A stretch of 50,660 bases of DNA, taken from assembly GCA_009746045.1 (NCBI GenBank), contig RPFO01001169.1, positions 22,501-73,160 on the forward strand, in the 5' to 3' direction. This DNA comes from Mesostigma viride. Lineage: Eukaryota > Streptophyta > Mesostigmatophyceae > Mesostigmatales > Mesostigmataceae. The notes beneath the pieces are model-generated. The model saw nothing but the letters and a program-made list of their open reading frames with translations, made no database searches and was not told the DNA's origin. Positions 1 to 9,842 of this stretch are shown here, piece after piece (positions within the stretch are counted from its first letter, which is position 1; each line of letters begins with the position of its first letter). The translations under genes were made by a program, and so were the position numbers.

Positions 1-2
1 TA

Positions 3-356
3 CTGAGGGAGAGCCATGGTGGGCACCCACCAACCGCAGATTATGGCCAGCCGGACCGCCGACGGGGGCGTCACAAGGCGTTCAAGCGCCTGGATTATAT
101 CTTTATGGGGCAAGGTCCACAGAGCACTGGCATTCAGGTTGCAGGGGAGGATGGTCAGGGGATGAAGGGCACAGAAATGGGCCCGTGGAAGCTCAAAGAG
201 GCTCGGGCAGAGGTGGTAGAGTTCAGGGTAGGGAGCGGCGGGCTGGATGCGCGGGCGATTGGGGCAACGGGCAGGAAATGTTCGGGCCTGGAGTTTTTGT
301 CGGATCATTTCGGCGTCATGGCACAGATTGAACCAGTTAAATACTCAGCGGGCTAG
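3..356 (+). CDS. C-terminal part of an endonuclease/exonuclease/phosphatase (EEP) domain protein, 5' end outside window
   Basis: The frame is open from the left edge to the TAG at 354-356. It contains an RLDYIF motif near 92-109 and an SDHFGV motif near 301-318. In the DNase I/AP-endonuclease-like EEP fold these are the late Asp strand and the C-terminal Ser-Asp-His active-site motif. The stop comes about ten residues after SDHFGV, as in stand-alone EEP enzymes, whereas LINE ORF2 proteins continue into a reverse transcriptase. The simplest reading is therefore the last exon of a host phosphodiesterase or nuclease gene. A truncated LINE endonuclease is the alternative. A TGTAA lies 17 bases after the stop and could be a green-algal poly(A) signal. 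The substrate cannot be inferred. Confidence 0.5.
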   Translation: MRESHGGHPPTADYGQPDRRRGRHKAFKRLDYIFMGQGPQSTGIQVAGEDGQGMKGTEMGPWKLKEARAEVVEFRVGSGGLDARAIGATGRKCSGLEFLSDHFGVMAQIEPVKYSAG

Positions 357-773
357 GTGGCGTGATTTTGGGCTTGTAAGTTTAGTTATGGAAAACAAAA
401 TAGCAAGCCTGCAATAGCGCTTTCAAGGTTGGTATGTCTGCTTGGATGTGCATTGACACACGTATCAGTGCTAGACGAAGATGACCTCACGTATTAAGTA
501 AGAGTACATGTTCTTGCCCGTTATAAGACCATGTGCAGTGGCGTCCGGAGCACACAGCTCACAGGCCGGCCACCCGTGCATACAAAAAAGCTTTCATGCA
601 CATATCATATTACTGATTGCCAAATTCAACCGATCATGAATGCACGGTACACATGCAGCTAGCTAGCTAGCTAGATGGTAATATGTAGTTGTTGACATAT
701 CGCCAGCCGGTTTAGCGCCAACTGGTACACTGGCCTGACATAATTATTTATATATTTCAAGTGCTCCCGTCAT
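357..773. other. No gene seen; short (AGCT)n run
   Basis: This stretch has no convincing reading frame. It holds a five-unit AGCT microsatellite at about 655-674 and AT-rich DNA just before the LINE fragment. The first part is probably the 3' UTR of the EEP gene. Confidence 0.4.
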
Positions 774-1484
774 GTGGTGTCGAATGGAGCACCAAAGTTC
801 TTTTATATTCCCTGTGTGTGCACAGCGCAGGAAGGGGGCAGAGCCCCAGCGCCAATGCGGCCGGATGTTGACGTCGTCGGCCTTGGAGGGAAGCTAGCGG
901 AGCAGACGGCCACCATTGCCTCCCAGCCACCCCGGCAGGATGCTGGTGACCTCCCGCTCTCCTACGCGGACCTGCTGCGGTCAGCGACCGCCTCCACTAC
1001 CGACGCCATCGCCACGAAGCTCCAGGAGCTGGAGGACCACCGCCAGGCCCAGCAACGGGAGGTCACCGATCGCGCTCGCCGCGAGTGCCGAGTGGTGCTA
1101 CGTCGCTTCCCCCAGAAGCCAGGTGAGACGTCAACCTCCCTTGCTGACGAGATCAAGAACCAGCTTCTTACCCTCATGGGCCTGGTAGGTGAGGTAGAAC
1201 TGCGTGGGTGCCACCGCCTTCCCCACTCACGGGACAAGGCGGCCACCCCACCAGTCCTGCTCACCCTCCTCTCCCCTGAGGATAGGCAGCGGTTCCTCTC
1301 TCGTCGCAAGCGGTTGCACGACCTCACCTGGACGCTGGATGACGACCTAACTCAGCAACAGCAGCGACGCGACCTGTGGCCGGAATACCTCCGCCATAAG
1401 CAGGACCCCCAGAAGCCCAAGGTGTACTGGAGGGGCGGGGACCTGATGATCAACCACAAGATGTGGACGCCCCCAGCGGGCTAG
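774..1484 (+). CDS. LINE ORF1-like protein, family A, N-terminally truncated
   Basis: The frame starts at a GTG with no ATG at its head, which fits a 5'-truncated copy. The visible protein has a helical, charged middle (about residues 65-110), then an RRM-like stretch around VVLRRF, then a C-terminal domain. That domain has the HRLP...RDKA, LLTLLSPEDR, RRKRL, LDDDLTQQQQRRDLWP and VYWRGG blocks. The family B copies share the same blocks in the same order, which is how it was recognised. LINE ORF1 proteins bind element RNA as trimers and act as chaperones during target-primed reverse transcription. The frame is intact to the TAG, so this half copy is comparatively young. It is probably not expressed as a functional protein. 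Confidence 0.6.
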   Translation: MVSNGAPKFFYIPCVCTAQEGGRAPAPMRPDVDVVGLGGKLAEQTATIASQPPRQDAGDLPLSYADLLRSATASTTDAIATKLQELEDHRQAQQREVTDRARRECRVVLRRFPQKPGETSTSLADEIKNQLLTLMGLVGEVELRGCHRLPHSRDKAATPPVLLTLLSPEDRQRFLSRRKRLHDLTWTLDDDLTQQQQRRDLWPEYLRHKQDPQKPKVYWRGGDLMINHKMWTPPAG

Positions 1485-1860
1485 AATAGCAATAGCCCTA
1501 GCTTGTAACCATTGGAGTCACTGTCGCTAAGGCAGCCATGCCTAGAATGTTTGCCTAGCTGTGCCAACACACCTAGTCACGTGCCGCCAACGCACGGTAC
1601 ACAACCAGCCATAGCCTTAGCCTAGTTCTAGTACAGCCATGCTACGCCCTGGCTATGTTCAGATTACTTGCCCACGCTCCTTGCTATGATATGCTCACAT
1701 GGGTCTTATTGCACCCACAGTTTGCCGGATCGTTAGCCTGTCCTTTTAGCTAGCCGCGCCCGATTGCAGCTGTGGCATGCCTTTGGCATGAAGGACACTG
1801 GGGGTCTCTGCCCTTTCTCCTGTAGTGCACACACAGGGATTAAAAGCACTTCGGTGCTCC

Positions 1861-1881
1861 GTGACTCCCCAACGGGAGCAC
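1861..1881 (+). promoter_or_regulatory. Conserved 3'-terminal hairpin of the family A element
   Basis: CTCCC pairs with GGGAG around a CAAC loop, and three further outer pairs form across one bulged A. It sits four bases before the TTAA tail. Family B elements have ACTCC-CAAC-GGAGT at the same place. It is inferred to be the recognition structure for the reverse transcriptase. Confidence 0.45.
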
Positions 1882-1915
1882 GAGTTTAATTAATTAATTA
1901 ATTAATTAATTAATT

Positions 1916-2481
1916 GGAGGGGAGCCAGCCATGCGCCAAGGAGCTTGAAGCGAGTCCCCGGAGGGACGGGGCTGCCGTCCAGCAGGAGGAGGGTGCATGG
2001 GTTGGGTGGTCCCAGCGGGGAAGCCGATGGCCATGACCTCTGTTTTCTTGCTGTTCCGGTAAGCCCCACCGCAGGCCTGCGCTTCCAGTAATGTCCAAGC
2101 TAGTGCACGCGCCCAGCCCATTTCTAGGCCTTGGGCTGCCGTCTGTGATAAGCACCTTCAGTTCCTGAGCCTGGGGCATACTCCTGTTTGATCCCCACGG
2201 GCCCCGCGGCCCATTGCTAGAATGCAGGCCGGGTAGAAGTCTGCAGGTGGAGGTTATTGCCCGGCCTAGCTGAGGATAGCCACTCCACTAGACCGCCTCG
2301 TTTCCCATTACAGTAGAGGACAGCTCAGATGAGGACTATATCCCCCTCTAGTGACTATATCAAAGAGACAACCATATGGTTGTCTCCTTGATATCAAGGA
2401 GACAACCAGCGCAGGCCAGAAATCGGGAGAATCCAGACCATGCATGGTAGCTCGAGCCTTGATATGGTTGGGGCATGCATG
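1916..2481. repeat. Non-genic stretch with overlapping perfect palindromes
   Basis: No gene is visible. Positions 2365-2386 form a perfect 22-bp palindrome and 2377-2408 a perfect 32-bp palindrome that overlaps it. The arms are copies of the dispersed CTGGTTGTCTC motif also seen at 18.8, 19.7, 20.3, 27.2 and 28.7 kb. Confidence 0.5.
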
Positions 2482-3298
2482 ACAAGCCACGAGCGGCCAT
2501 GGCTGACGGCCGGCGGAGCTCAGATCGAACTTTTGTGTCTGAGACCCAAATTCAGTCAGATCACTTGCAACCGATGCGTCGATCTTTTCTAGGCGCATCT
2601 GCTATACTATAATCGGTCACAGCTAAAACGCAGTATTGTGACAAGCCTGAAGCTATTACTAATTACGCAAACACCACGTTTTTCTAAGATGCGCACACGC
2701 TGATATATTTTCCCGAAGCTATTGCGCAATATTATGACGAGCAAACGCTGGCGGTCTACGCAACGCAGCCTGGCGGCTGCGCTGAGCCCTGATGAAAATA
2801 CGTTTGCAGCTCCGGCTGCAAAGCTGTGCCCTCCGGCCCTGAAGGCAGCGGTGCCACTAGCCAAGCACTAGTGGTCGCCTCGCCAAGGCGCCCTGGGATA
2901 TATCGCCTCGCCAGCCGCGTTGCCGGCCTGAGCCCAAGCAGCCGCCCTTGCTGCCGAGCCGAGCTGGGAAGACGTCGACTTCGACGCCAGCCATGCAGCC
3001 TGGCTTTTTTTACAATTAGCTCAACCACGACAGCATTCTGTGTTTCGTGTTTTGGGGATTGCACGCCTCGCTTATTGAAATGTGCGCAAGCAGCTCTACG
3101 TACAACCAGGGCCACCTCTATAGTGCATGCCTGGCTTATATATGAGGCGCCCGGCCATACGAATACATCACCACCGCCGCCCGCCCCTACCTTCAGCAAT
3201 ACGTACGTCCTCTTCTCGCTCCTTGGACGCTGCATTCAGGAGCTCTGGCCCCCCGCCCCGGCCCCTCACCCCCACCTTGACCGATCGAGGCCGCACCA
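2482..3298 (+). pseudogene. Degenerate 5' part of a family B ORF1 element
   Basis: The segment repeats the 5' UTR and ORF1 start of the element at 30735: the CCACGAG...GCCATGGCTGACGG block, the TGATATA...GCGCAATAT block, and an ATG at 2734 followed by codons for a Ser-Lys-Arg, Ala/Pro-rich start. The frame reaches a stop after about 47 codons. Near 3205-3285 an LFS(I/L)L...LWP block matches the family B region before the coiled coil. It ends abruptly at 3300, where an inverted family A 3' end begins. Confidence 0.5.
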
Positions 3299-3299
3299 T

Positions 3300-3500
3300 T
3301 AATTGATTCATTAATCAATTAATTAAACTCGTGCCCCCGTAATGGGGAGTCACGGAGCATGTACCGGAGTGCATGCTTTTAATCCCTGCTGATTCCCTGT
3401 ATGTGCACAACAGGAAGAAAGGGCAGAGACCCCCCGCTTTCTCCTTCATGCCAGAGGCATGCCACAGCTGCAATTGGACATGATAGACGATCCGGCAAGT
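3300..3500 (-). mobile_element. Inverted family A LINE 3' end with TTAA-type tail
   Basis: Read on the minus strand this matches 1740-1915: the GGCATGCC...GGCATGAAG block, the CTCTGCCCTTTC...GTGCAC block, GGGATTAAAAGCA, a GC-rich hairpin and a TTAA tail at 3300-3328. In the hairpin the CAAC loop is replaced by an ATTAC-type loop between CCCC and GGGG. No ORF1 is attached, so this is a severely 5'-truncated insertion. Confidence 0.55.
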
Positions 3501-5493
3501 TCTGTGGGTGCAATAAGACATGTGTGAGCATATCATAACAAGGAGTGTGGGCAAGCAATCTGATCGATCATATAGCCAGGACGCGAGGACGTAGCATGGC
3601 TGTACAAGGGCTACGCTAGCCGGGCTTTGGCTGGTTGTGCCACCGTGTGTTTATTGTTAGCGCTCCCACGGTCCTAAATTTAGGGCTTTGTTTGTCCTAA
3701 ATCGTCCTAGTGGTCACTATAACCGAGGTACCGGGGGGGGGGGGTCACTATATGGACCGTACCCCATGTGGACCGTACCCGGCATGATGTACCCGACCCG
3801 TGGTACCGGCACATGGTACCCGGATTCCGTACCCGGGTACCGGGTATAATGGCGGGAAAGTAGGTACCTCGACCAAAAATATAACCGATTTTGGAGCGAA
3901 AAGGTGGGTGCGGGAATGATCTGAGGTGGATATGGCGACCTGACAATCGTGGCCGGCGTTTTCACGTGCGTTTATCATTTCGGGCGCCCAGTAGCAAAAA
4001 CGAAAGGTTGTTAGTTATGCTTAAAGGCTGTGAATATTTTCTGCGCAAGTTTTTATGTGTAGCGCTGTAGCACAGCGGCACAACACAAATGGGTCGCAGA
4101 TCGCCTGCTCGCGGAGGGTCGATTTTGGCACAAACATGTTAGTGTATTAGCAATGGTGGTGCGAATCAAGCCAGGAAATTTTTGTGGACGATTTTGATTA
4201 TAGTCTGGAGTTTAGAAACGGAGTATTTGACATGGGAGCGCCTGGGCCGTGATATTCTTGCTCGATTTCCATTGTCGACCATGTTTTAGGGACGTTCAGG
4301 CTGGGCAGCGAGCGCACCTTATAGGTCTTCACTTTCGGTATTTCTTGGACCTAGAACGCAGCACAAGCGTGGTTTATATCGATCATTTTCGAACCGGTTG
4401 GCCAGCTTTGGTGCGCTCAGCTCTCGGAAAGCTGACCTCGCTGCGGATTTCAGCGACTTTTTTGCAACCATCTGGAATGAGGCGACGTAAGTAGCAGGTA
4501 CGTGCCGGGGTGTCCTAGATCATGAGTGTAACTGGCAACGCTGTCGTGGTGTTTTGAGTCAGCCAGCTATGCCTAATAAGAGGGGACGCTCTCTGTGCAC
4601 ATAACTGTCACACATAGTTGGTTTACGTCATACAATTGTTTACGTCTCTATCTTCGTCGTCCGCTGCAGCTAAAACACACATGCGGTTGAGCAGTTTTAC
4701 TCATGTGTTAGTTATAAACCATGGTCCTATGGCCTGCAGTCGTTCAGGGTGTTCTCAGACAGTATATACAGTATGGTTTAATTACGTGTTACATGCACCC
4801 TGAATTCGCTCACAAAGCGTTGCATGTTAGCACAACGTTGTTTTGTAACTTGATTTGGCTGCATTCATGTGTTAGTTGCAATGCAAATGCATTGTTTTTT
4901 CATCGCTGGGTGGTGGCCAGCATGTCCGTGATGTCAAAGAAGGTTTGGCATATGCTTAGAGAAAGTTTACCGCAAGGGGTGGGCCATGTTCAAGCCGGGC
5001 AACCTCAGCAACCATGCAACCGTATATTGCATTACCTGCACCATGCATCTGTGACACCGTTAAGCAGGCGTATATATATAGAGGCAGCCACAGCAGGGTA
5101 TGGCCTTCTTATACGCTGCCCCGCCATCCCAAGGCCTCGTAGGGTCCCCTAGCGCTTGTAAGATGCTCAAGGGACCGTGTGGATAGCATGGTAATGCGTT
5201 GACACTAATTGGTCCTAATGGTCCTAAAACCCACATTTTGGCCAAATTCGCGCTTTGAGGTCTGGCAGGTGGCAGGGCCCATTCATGCACTAAATGTAAT
5301 TATTTGACCCCAGGTTTTTGATAGAAACTAAAAAAGTGTGTTATCTGTCATGGGCACGAATGCCAGGGTCAAATTTTAATGTTTGCATGTATATATTTTA
5401 ATTCCACGTGGTCCTAAATTTAGGACTTTTTCTGGGAAAACCAACATTATAGCGGTGCACGTGACTATAGGTATGGTGGCACGGCAGGCAAAC
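3501..5493. other. No supported gene; GTACC-rich and GTCCTAAATTTAGGAC motifs
   Basis: Frames here are short and unrelated to each other. Positions 3720-3850 are rich in GTACC/GGTAC motifs with a run of G. The 16-bp palindrome GTCCTAAATTTAGGAC occurs near 5410-5426 and a one-base variant near 3671-3686, with a partial copy near 5211. They may mark ends of an unrecognised non-autonomous element, but no target duplication was found. Confidence 0.3.
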
Positions 5494-6173
5494 ATATTCT
5501 AGGCATGCATGGCTGCCTTAGCGGCAGTGACTACCAATGATTACAAGCTAGGGCTATATTTCTAGCCCGCTGGGGGTGTCCACATTTAAATGTTGTGGCT
5601 GATCGGGTCCCCGCCCCTCCAGGTACACCTTGGGCTTTGGGGCCGGGGTCCTGCTCAGTTGTGGCGCGGAGGTATTCAGGCCTCAGCAGGTCACATCGCT
5701 GCTGCTACTAATAAGCTGTTGAGCGGGGGTCAGGTCGTCGTCCGGCCATGCAGCGTCCAGGTGAGGTCGTGCAACCTCTTGCGACGAGAAAAGAACCGCC
5801 GCTTGGCGCTTGTCCTCACTCCTCAGGGGAGGGGAAGGTGAGCAGGACTGGTGGGGGAGCCGCCTTGTCCCGTGAGTGGGGAAGGCGGTGGCACCCGCGC
5901 AGTGATCTACCTAACCTACCAAGCCCATCAGGGTACGAAGCTGGTCCTTGAGCTCGTCGGCAAGGGTCAGTTGACGTCTCACCTGGCTTCAGTTCTGGCC
6001 GCGGGGGAAATGACGCAGCACCACTCGGCACTCGCGGCGAGCGCGGTCAGTGGCCTCGATCCCGTTGTAATTCTGCCTGGCGGTGCACCATGGTCCTCCA
6101 GCCAGCTCCTGGAGTTTCGTGCATGGTGATGGCGTCAGTGGTCAGTTGAGGCGGTCGCTGACCGCAGCAGGTC

Positions 6174-6186
6174 CGTGCATATATAT
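6174..6186. repeat. Target-site duplication, left copy
   Basis: This 13-bp sequence is identical to 7474-7486 and directly flanks the nested LINE fragment. Confidence 0.65.
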
Positions 6187-7473
6187 TAAAAATATAATTA
6201 CTTACAGCAGAGTGAAATCACTCAAACCAAAGCAAACGCCCAGCTATAAACCTCTATACAGAGCCATGTCAAATCTCTATACTACGATAAGACCAATGGA
6301 AACTCCTAACGGGAGGAACCTAATAGCCCTGCTGCACCGCAAGATCAGCCCGCGTACGGCGGAGCATGATGTCAGCCATGGCCCGAGTCAGCGCCACCGA
6401 CAAGCGCTGACGCCAATATGACGTCCAGGTCCGCGCCGACCATGGGGCCCGCTGGCCCTCCAGGTCCAGCCGGTCCTCCCGGAGCCGGCAACACTCCTTG
6501 AAGAAGGCGGAGGTCAGGGGCCCCATGGCCCCAAACTCCTCCAGGACAAAGGGCACCACACGATGGTGCCCGACGTCGCCGTAGGCCAGGAGCTTGGCCC
6601 GCTCCGCCCGGTCCGCCGTGTAACCTGCCGTGAGGGAGGCCCCAGCCACGTGGCTAAGAGCCAAGGGCCGCGCCACCGAAACGTCGATAAGCAGATGCCG
6701 GCCACCCCCCTCAAAGTCCAGCACCACGATGTCAGGCCGGTGGTTGGGGGAATAGAAGGCAGCGCCATCCGCATCCTCGGACCGGATGTTCGCGTGGGGG
6801 AAAACCGACCGAATTATGGCGAGCACCACCGTCAGGAGGACAGTGTGCAAATACAAATACCAATTCTGATTCTGTTGGCCCCCATGCAGGCAAGGTAGTG
6901 AGTCCCCGTGGGATCCAGCGGCTGCCCACAGCTACCACAAGGCCGCCCGGCCGGAACAAGAGGCTGCGGGGCAAATAGCTGGTGCCGGAGCGCCACCGAG
7001 TAGTGGCTGGGAGCCAAGGCGAATGGGGGGGCCATGGGAAGAGCACGAAGGTACGCCGAGCCCACACTCCGCAAGGAAAGCGAGAACAGCCACGCACGTC
7101 CCTGGGCGTTGAGGTCCGCGAAAAGAGCAATCCAATCAGCCGTGTGCAGAATACCCGCGTAGGTTTTCTGGTGTTTATCGATGACGCGAGCAGGGAATGC
7201 GGCGGGAGATTGAACGGAGGCGACCGAGGGAGTGCCGCGAGGGAGGTGGCGCTGTACCGCCTGAGCGGCACGGACGGGAGAACAGGCCTGCTGGATCTCA
7301 GCATAGGCCTCCTGGATGGCGGTGACGAAGGGCAAAGGGCTGCTGGGGTCCAGGAGGTCAGGCGCTGCCGTAGCCAAAAGGGGCAGGAGCCGGCAGCTTT
7401 CCGCCCACGACTGAGCGACGGAGCCCAAAAATGCTGCTGGGGCCAGCCGGGCGGCACGAGTCATATATATAGG
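6187..7473 (-). mobile_element. 5'-truncated LINE ORF2 3' fragment, nested insertion
   Basis: The minus strand encodes the C-terminal end of a LINE reverse-transcriptase ORF. It has a helical region, a zinc knuckle of the form C-x2-C-x9-H-x3-C (about 6895-6950), and then, after a frame break near 6850-6870, a post-RT domain with the RPDIVVLDFEGG and LIDVSVARP blocks ending at the stop near 6320. The RT catalytic core is not included. Exact direct repeats CGTGCATATATAT lie at 6174-6186 and 7474-7486. They are a target-site duplication and prove insertion as one unit. It is the only reverse-transcriptase-related sequence in the window and so a candidate relative of the autonomous partner. Confidence 0.65.
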
Positions 7474-7486
7474 CGTGCATATATAT
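7474..7486. repeat. Target-site duplication, right copy
   Basis: This is identical to 6174-6186. Removing the insertion and one copy restores continuity with the uninterrupted family A ORF1 at 930-975. Confidence 0.65.
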
Positions 7487-8492
7487 AGGAAAGCGGCGGG
7501 ATCGAGGTCGCCAGCATCCTGCCGGGGTTGCTCACCCATGGGATGCGATGGTGGCCGTCTGCTCCGCTATCTTTGGGACCTGTGTGGCCAGGGCCTTGGG
7601 TTTGGGCGGTGATGGCTTCAAGCTTCTTCATGAGCACGCCGCACTTGCCCTCCACCTGGTTGAGGCGGGAGAGGAGGGCGGCATGCGCATCAGAGGCCTG
7701 CGTCGCGGTCTGCAGCGCTGTGAGCTGAGGTTGAAGCTTGTGTGCGACCTTGGTTTCCGTATTGAAGGCCTAGCTTGGTCGATCTCCACCGTGCCATTGA
7801 GCACTGTGGTCATCAACGTCATCTTCTCGGCCAGCAGCCAGGTCACGTGCTCCAGGCTCCTCCAACACTGCTCGGATGTCATCCTTGCAGAGGCCGGGAG
7901 GGAGTCGGTGTGGCTGCATGCCGGCTGCGCAGGCCGGGCTGGGTTGCGGAGCCGTTAGCGACGAGGTCGCGTTCAGTTTAAGCTTGAAGAAGCTGAAGAG
8001 GATAGCGAGGCGGTGGTTGAGCTCTGGCCTGGCGAGGAACTTCTCCAAGTCATTGGCAAGGATCGGCCCAACGGGACGTACCAAGGAGCTTGCGTTCCTG
8101 TGCTACGAACTGGCTGGACTATTTCGCCCGCATTCTTCCTTAATTGGTCATGCAGTTGCAGCCAGTTGCTGAATTAATAAAAAGCTTGCGTCAGTCTGGT
8201 AGGTACTTTTGACATGCATGTGTATTCGTGGCAGGGTTTCTTGGGCTTAGTAGCGGGCGAGGCGCTTGGCGATGGTTTTGCTGCATGGCGACATTGGGTT
8301 TGCGGGCCCAGGTAGGGCTGGCTGGGCAAGGGCGATGGCGAGTCAGATTGGGCTGGGATTTGGACAGCTCCTTTTCCAAACCTCGTTTTGCTTTTGGAGT
8401 CGTCATAGCTGCCTTGTCATGTGCGTAACTTTTTCGATGCTGCGCTTCAGCCTGCATGAACCCATTATACTGGCGAGTACGTGCGTCTTTAA

Positions 8493-9834
8493 CCCATAGT
8501 CCGCTGACCCATTTTTGGCACTTTCATACCCCTGAAAATGAAAAAAATCATAACTCACAGGCCACAACTCCAAATACCCCCAACCAAGATGCTAGGAGTA
8601 TCTACACTTCAAGGGCTTTCAGAATATGCAATAATACCTTGGCTTTAACAAAGCATTTGGATGATAGCTCCAGTCAAAGCTGGCCAAAAGACGATCTTTT
8701 TTCCCCAAGGAAAAGTCTACCCCCCCCTAACTTCCCAGGGAGGGCAGGGAATCTCAATACCAACATTGGACAACTTAGTTGGATAGTCCAATGGGGGTTT
8801 CCTTGGGTCAGACCACCCGGATAACCCATTACCCCTATATAACGTGCTCATATATGTGTGTGGGTTACGCGCGTGTAAACAGCTATCTATGACATGCAGC
8901 ACAATAATGCATTATAACAAGCTATCAAAGGCTGCCAAAAGTGCTGGAATACAAACACGTTGCCTACCTGCCCTGACGGAGTGGTATACTCCAAAGACAT
9001 GCCCAAAACTGGGCACTTTCAGGGCTAATACCACTCTTTACAACAGGCATGGAACTTGCTGAAATATGCATGGATAACATCGTCATTCATAATGCATGGG
9101 ATACGTATTCCGCTTCAAACAACACGCAAATACGTTGTCGTACCTGGCTCGTTCATGCCCTACCCGGATTCCGCTGGCCGGGACCCTCATATCTCACACA
9201 TACTGATGCTCTACAGGCAAAGGCCGCCATAGCCGCATACTCCATGGTCCGCCATGGCTACCAGGTCGATGTTCCGTGCAAAGATGGCCACTAAACTAGT
9301 CCGCATTCTCAGCAAACGCTGCAGCTGACGTCCCTTACCCAAACAGGATGCCCGGGCTGGCGCAGATTGCCCGGCCATAGGGAGTAAATCGACCTATGAT
9401 AAGCTATGACTCATCTGGAACTGACGACCAGGAAAGTCATATTTTCCTACATGTATTTTCCTAACCCTATAAATCTGGCGGTGCCTGACCTACGAAAATC
9501 ATGCATCGTCATTCTGAGCAACATTCTGAACCGTTTCAAGCCGTGAGACGCAAAAATTTCGTGACAGCGGCACGTTGGCAGCGATATCTCATTACGCGCG
9601 CGCGCGAGCGAAATTTTCCCGCCAAAGTCACGTGATACATTCTCAATGCACGTTGTAATTACCAGGCTATGGCGAATATTACCCCCAAACCTATGCATCA
9701 CCTTCGTCCCTAAGTGTTCCCGGACCCACCGGACCACTGACATCCGTCACATGTGGCGCGGCGCTCATGGCGCGGCGCGAAATTCGACCGTTAGTCAAAC
9801 TACCCGACAGGTCGGGTAGTTTACGGACTATGGG
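8493..9834. mobile_element. piggyBac-like MITE flanked by TTAA
   Basis: The ends are CCCATAGTCCG (8493-8503) and its inverted copy CGGACTATGGG (9824-9834). Each is flanked by TTAA (8489-8492 and 9835-9838), and the flanking T/A extends the inversion to 16 bp. TTAA target duplication and termini starting with CCC are hallmarks of piggyBac transposons. A perfect 26-bp subterminal palindrome with 12-bp arms sits just inside the right end (9797-9822). The 1342-bp interior has only short unrelated frames and no recognisable DDE transposase, so mobilisation would need a transposase supplied in trans. Confidence 0.6.
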
Positions 9835-9842
9835 TTAAAAGG

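Larger units (their letters stand above)
774..1915 (+). mobile_element. Family A ORF1-only LINE-type element, 5'-truncated, with (TTAA)n tail
   Basis: The unit has an ORF1 C-terminal half, then about 400 bases of 3' UTR, then a tail of TTAA repeats (1885-1915). No reverse transcriptase lies between the ORF1 stop and the tail. The UTR end carries a hairpin with stem CTCCC/GGGAG around a CAAC loop (1865-1878). The same 3' end occurs inverted at 3300-3500, and the ORF1 part plus the UTR start occur inverted at 5494-8140. The 5' boundary is not sharp; similarity to the inverted copy is visible from about 890. Microsatellite-like tails after a 3' hairpin are typical of LINE clades whose reverse transcriptase reads a specific 3' end. 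Confidence 0.65.
5494..8140 (-). pseudogene. Inverted family A ORF1 pseudogene, split by a nested LINE fragment
   Basis: On the minus strand the coiled-coil and N-terminal region runs from about 8140 to 7487. It includes the EQTATIAS block and the CCGGCAGGATGCTGG block seen in the first copy. The C-terminal half runs from 6173 to 5566, with the HRLPHSRDKA and PVLLTF blocks, followed by the UTR start down to 5494. Both parts contain frameshifts, so no long product is encoded. The two parts are neighbours in the intact 774-1484 copy, which shows that 6187-7473 was inserted later. Confidence 0.6.

Noticed and set aside
3660-5430. A transposon bounded by GTCCTAAATTTAGG motifs
   Set aside because: The motif is itself palindromic, the copies are not clearly inverted termini, and no target duplication was found.
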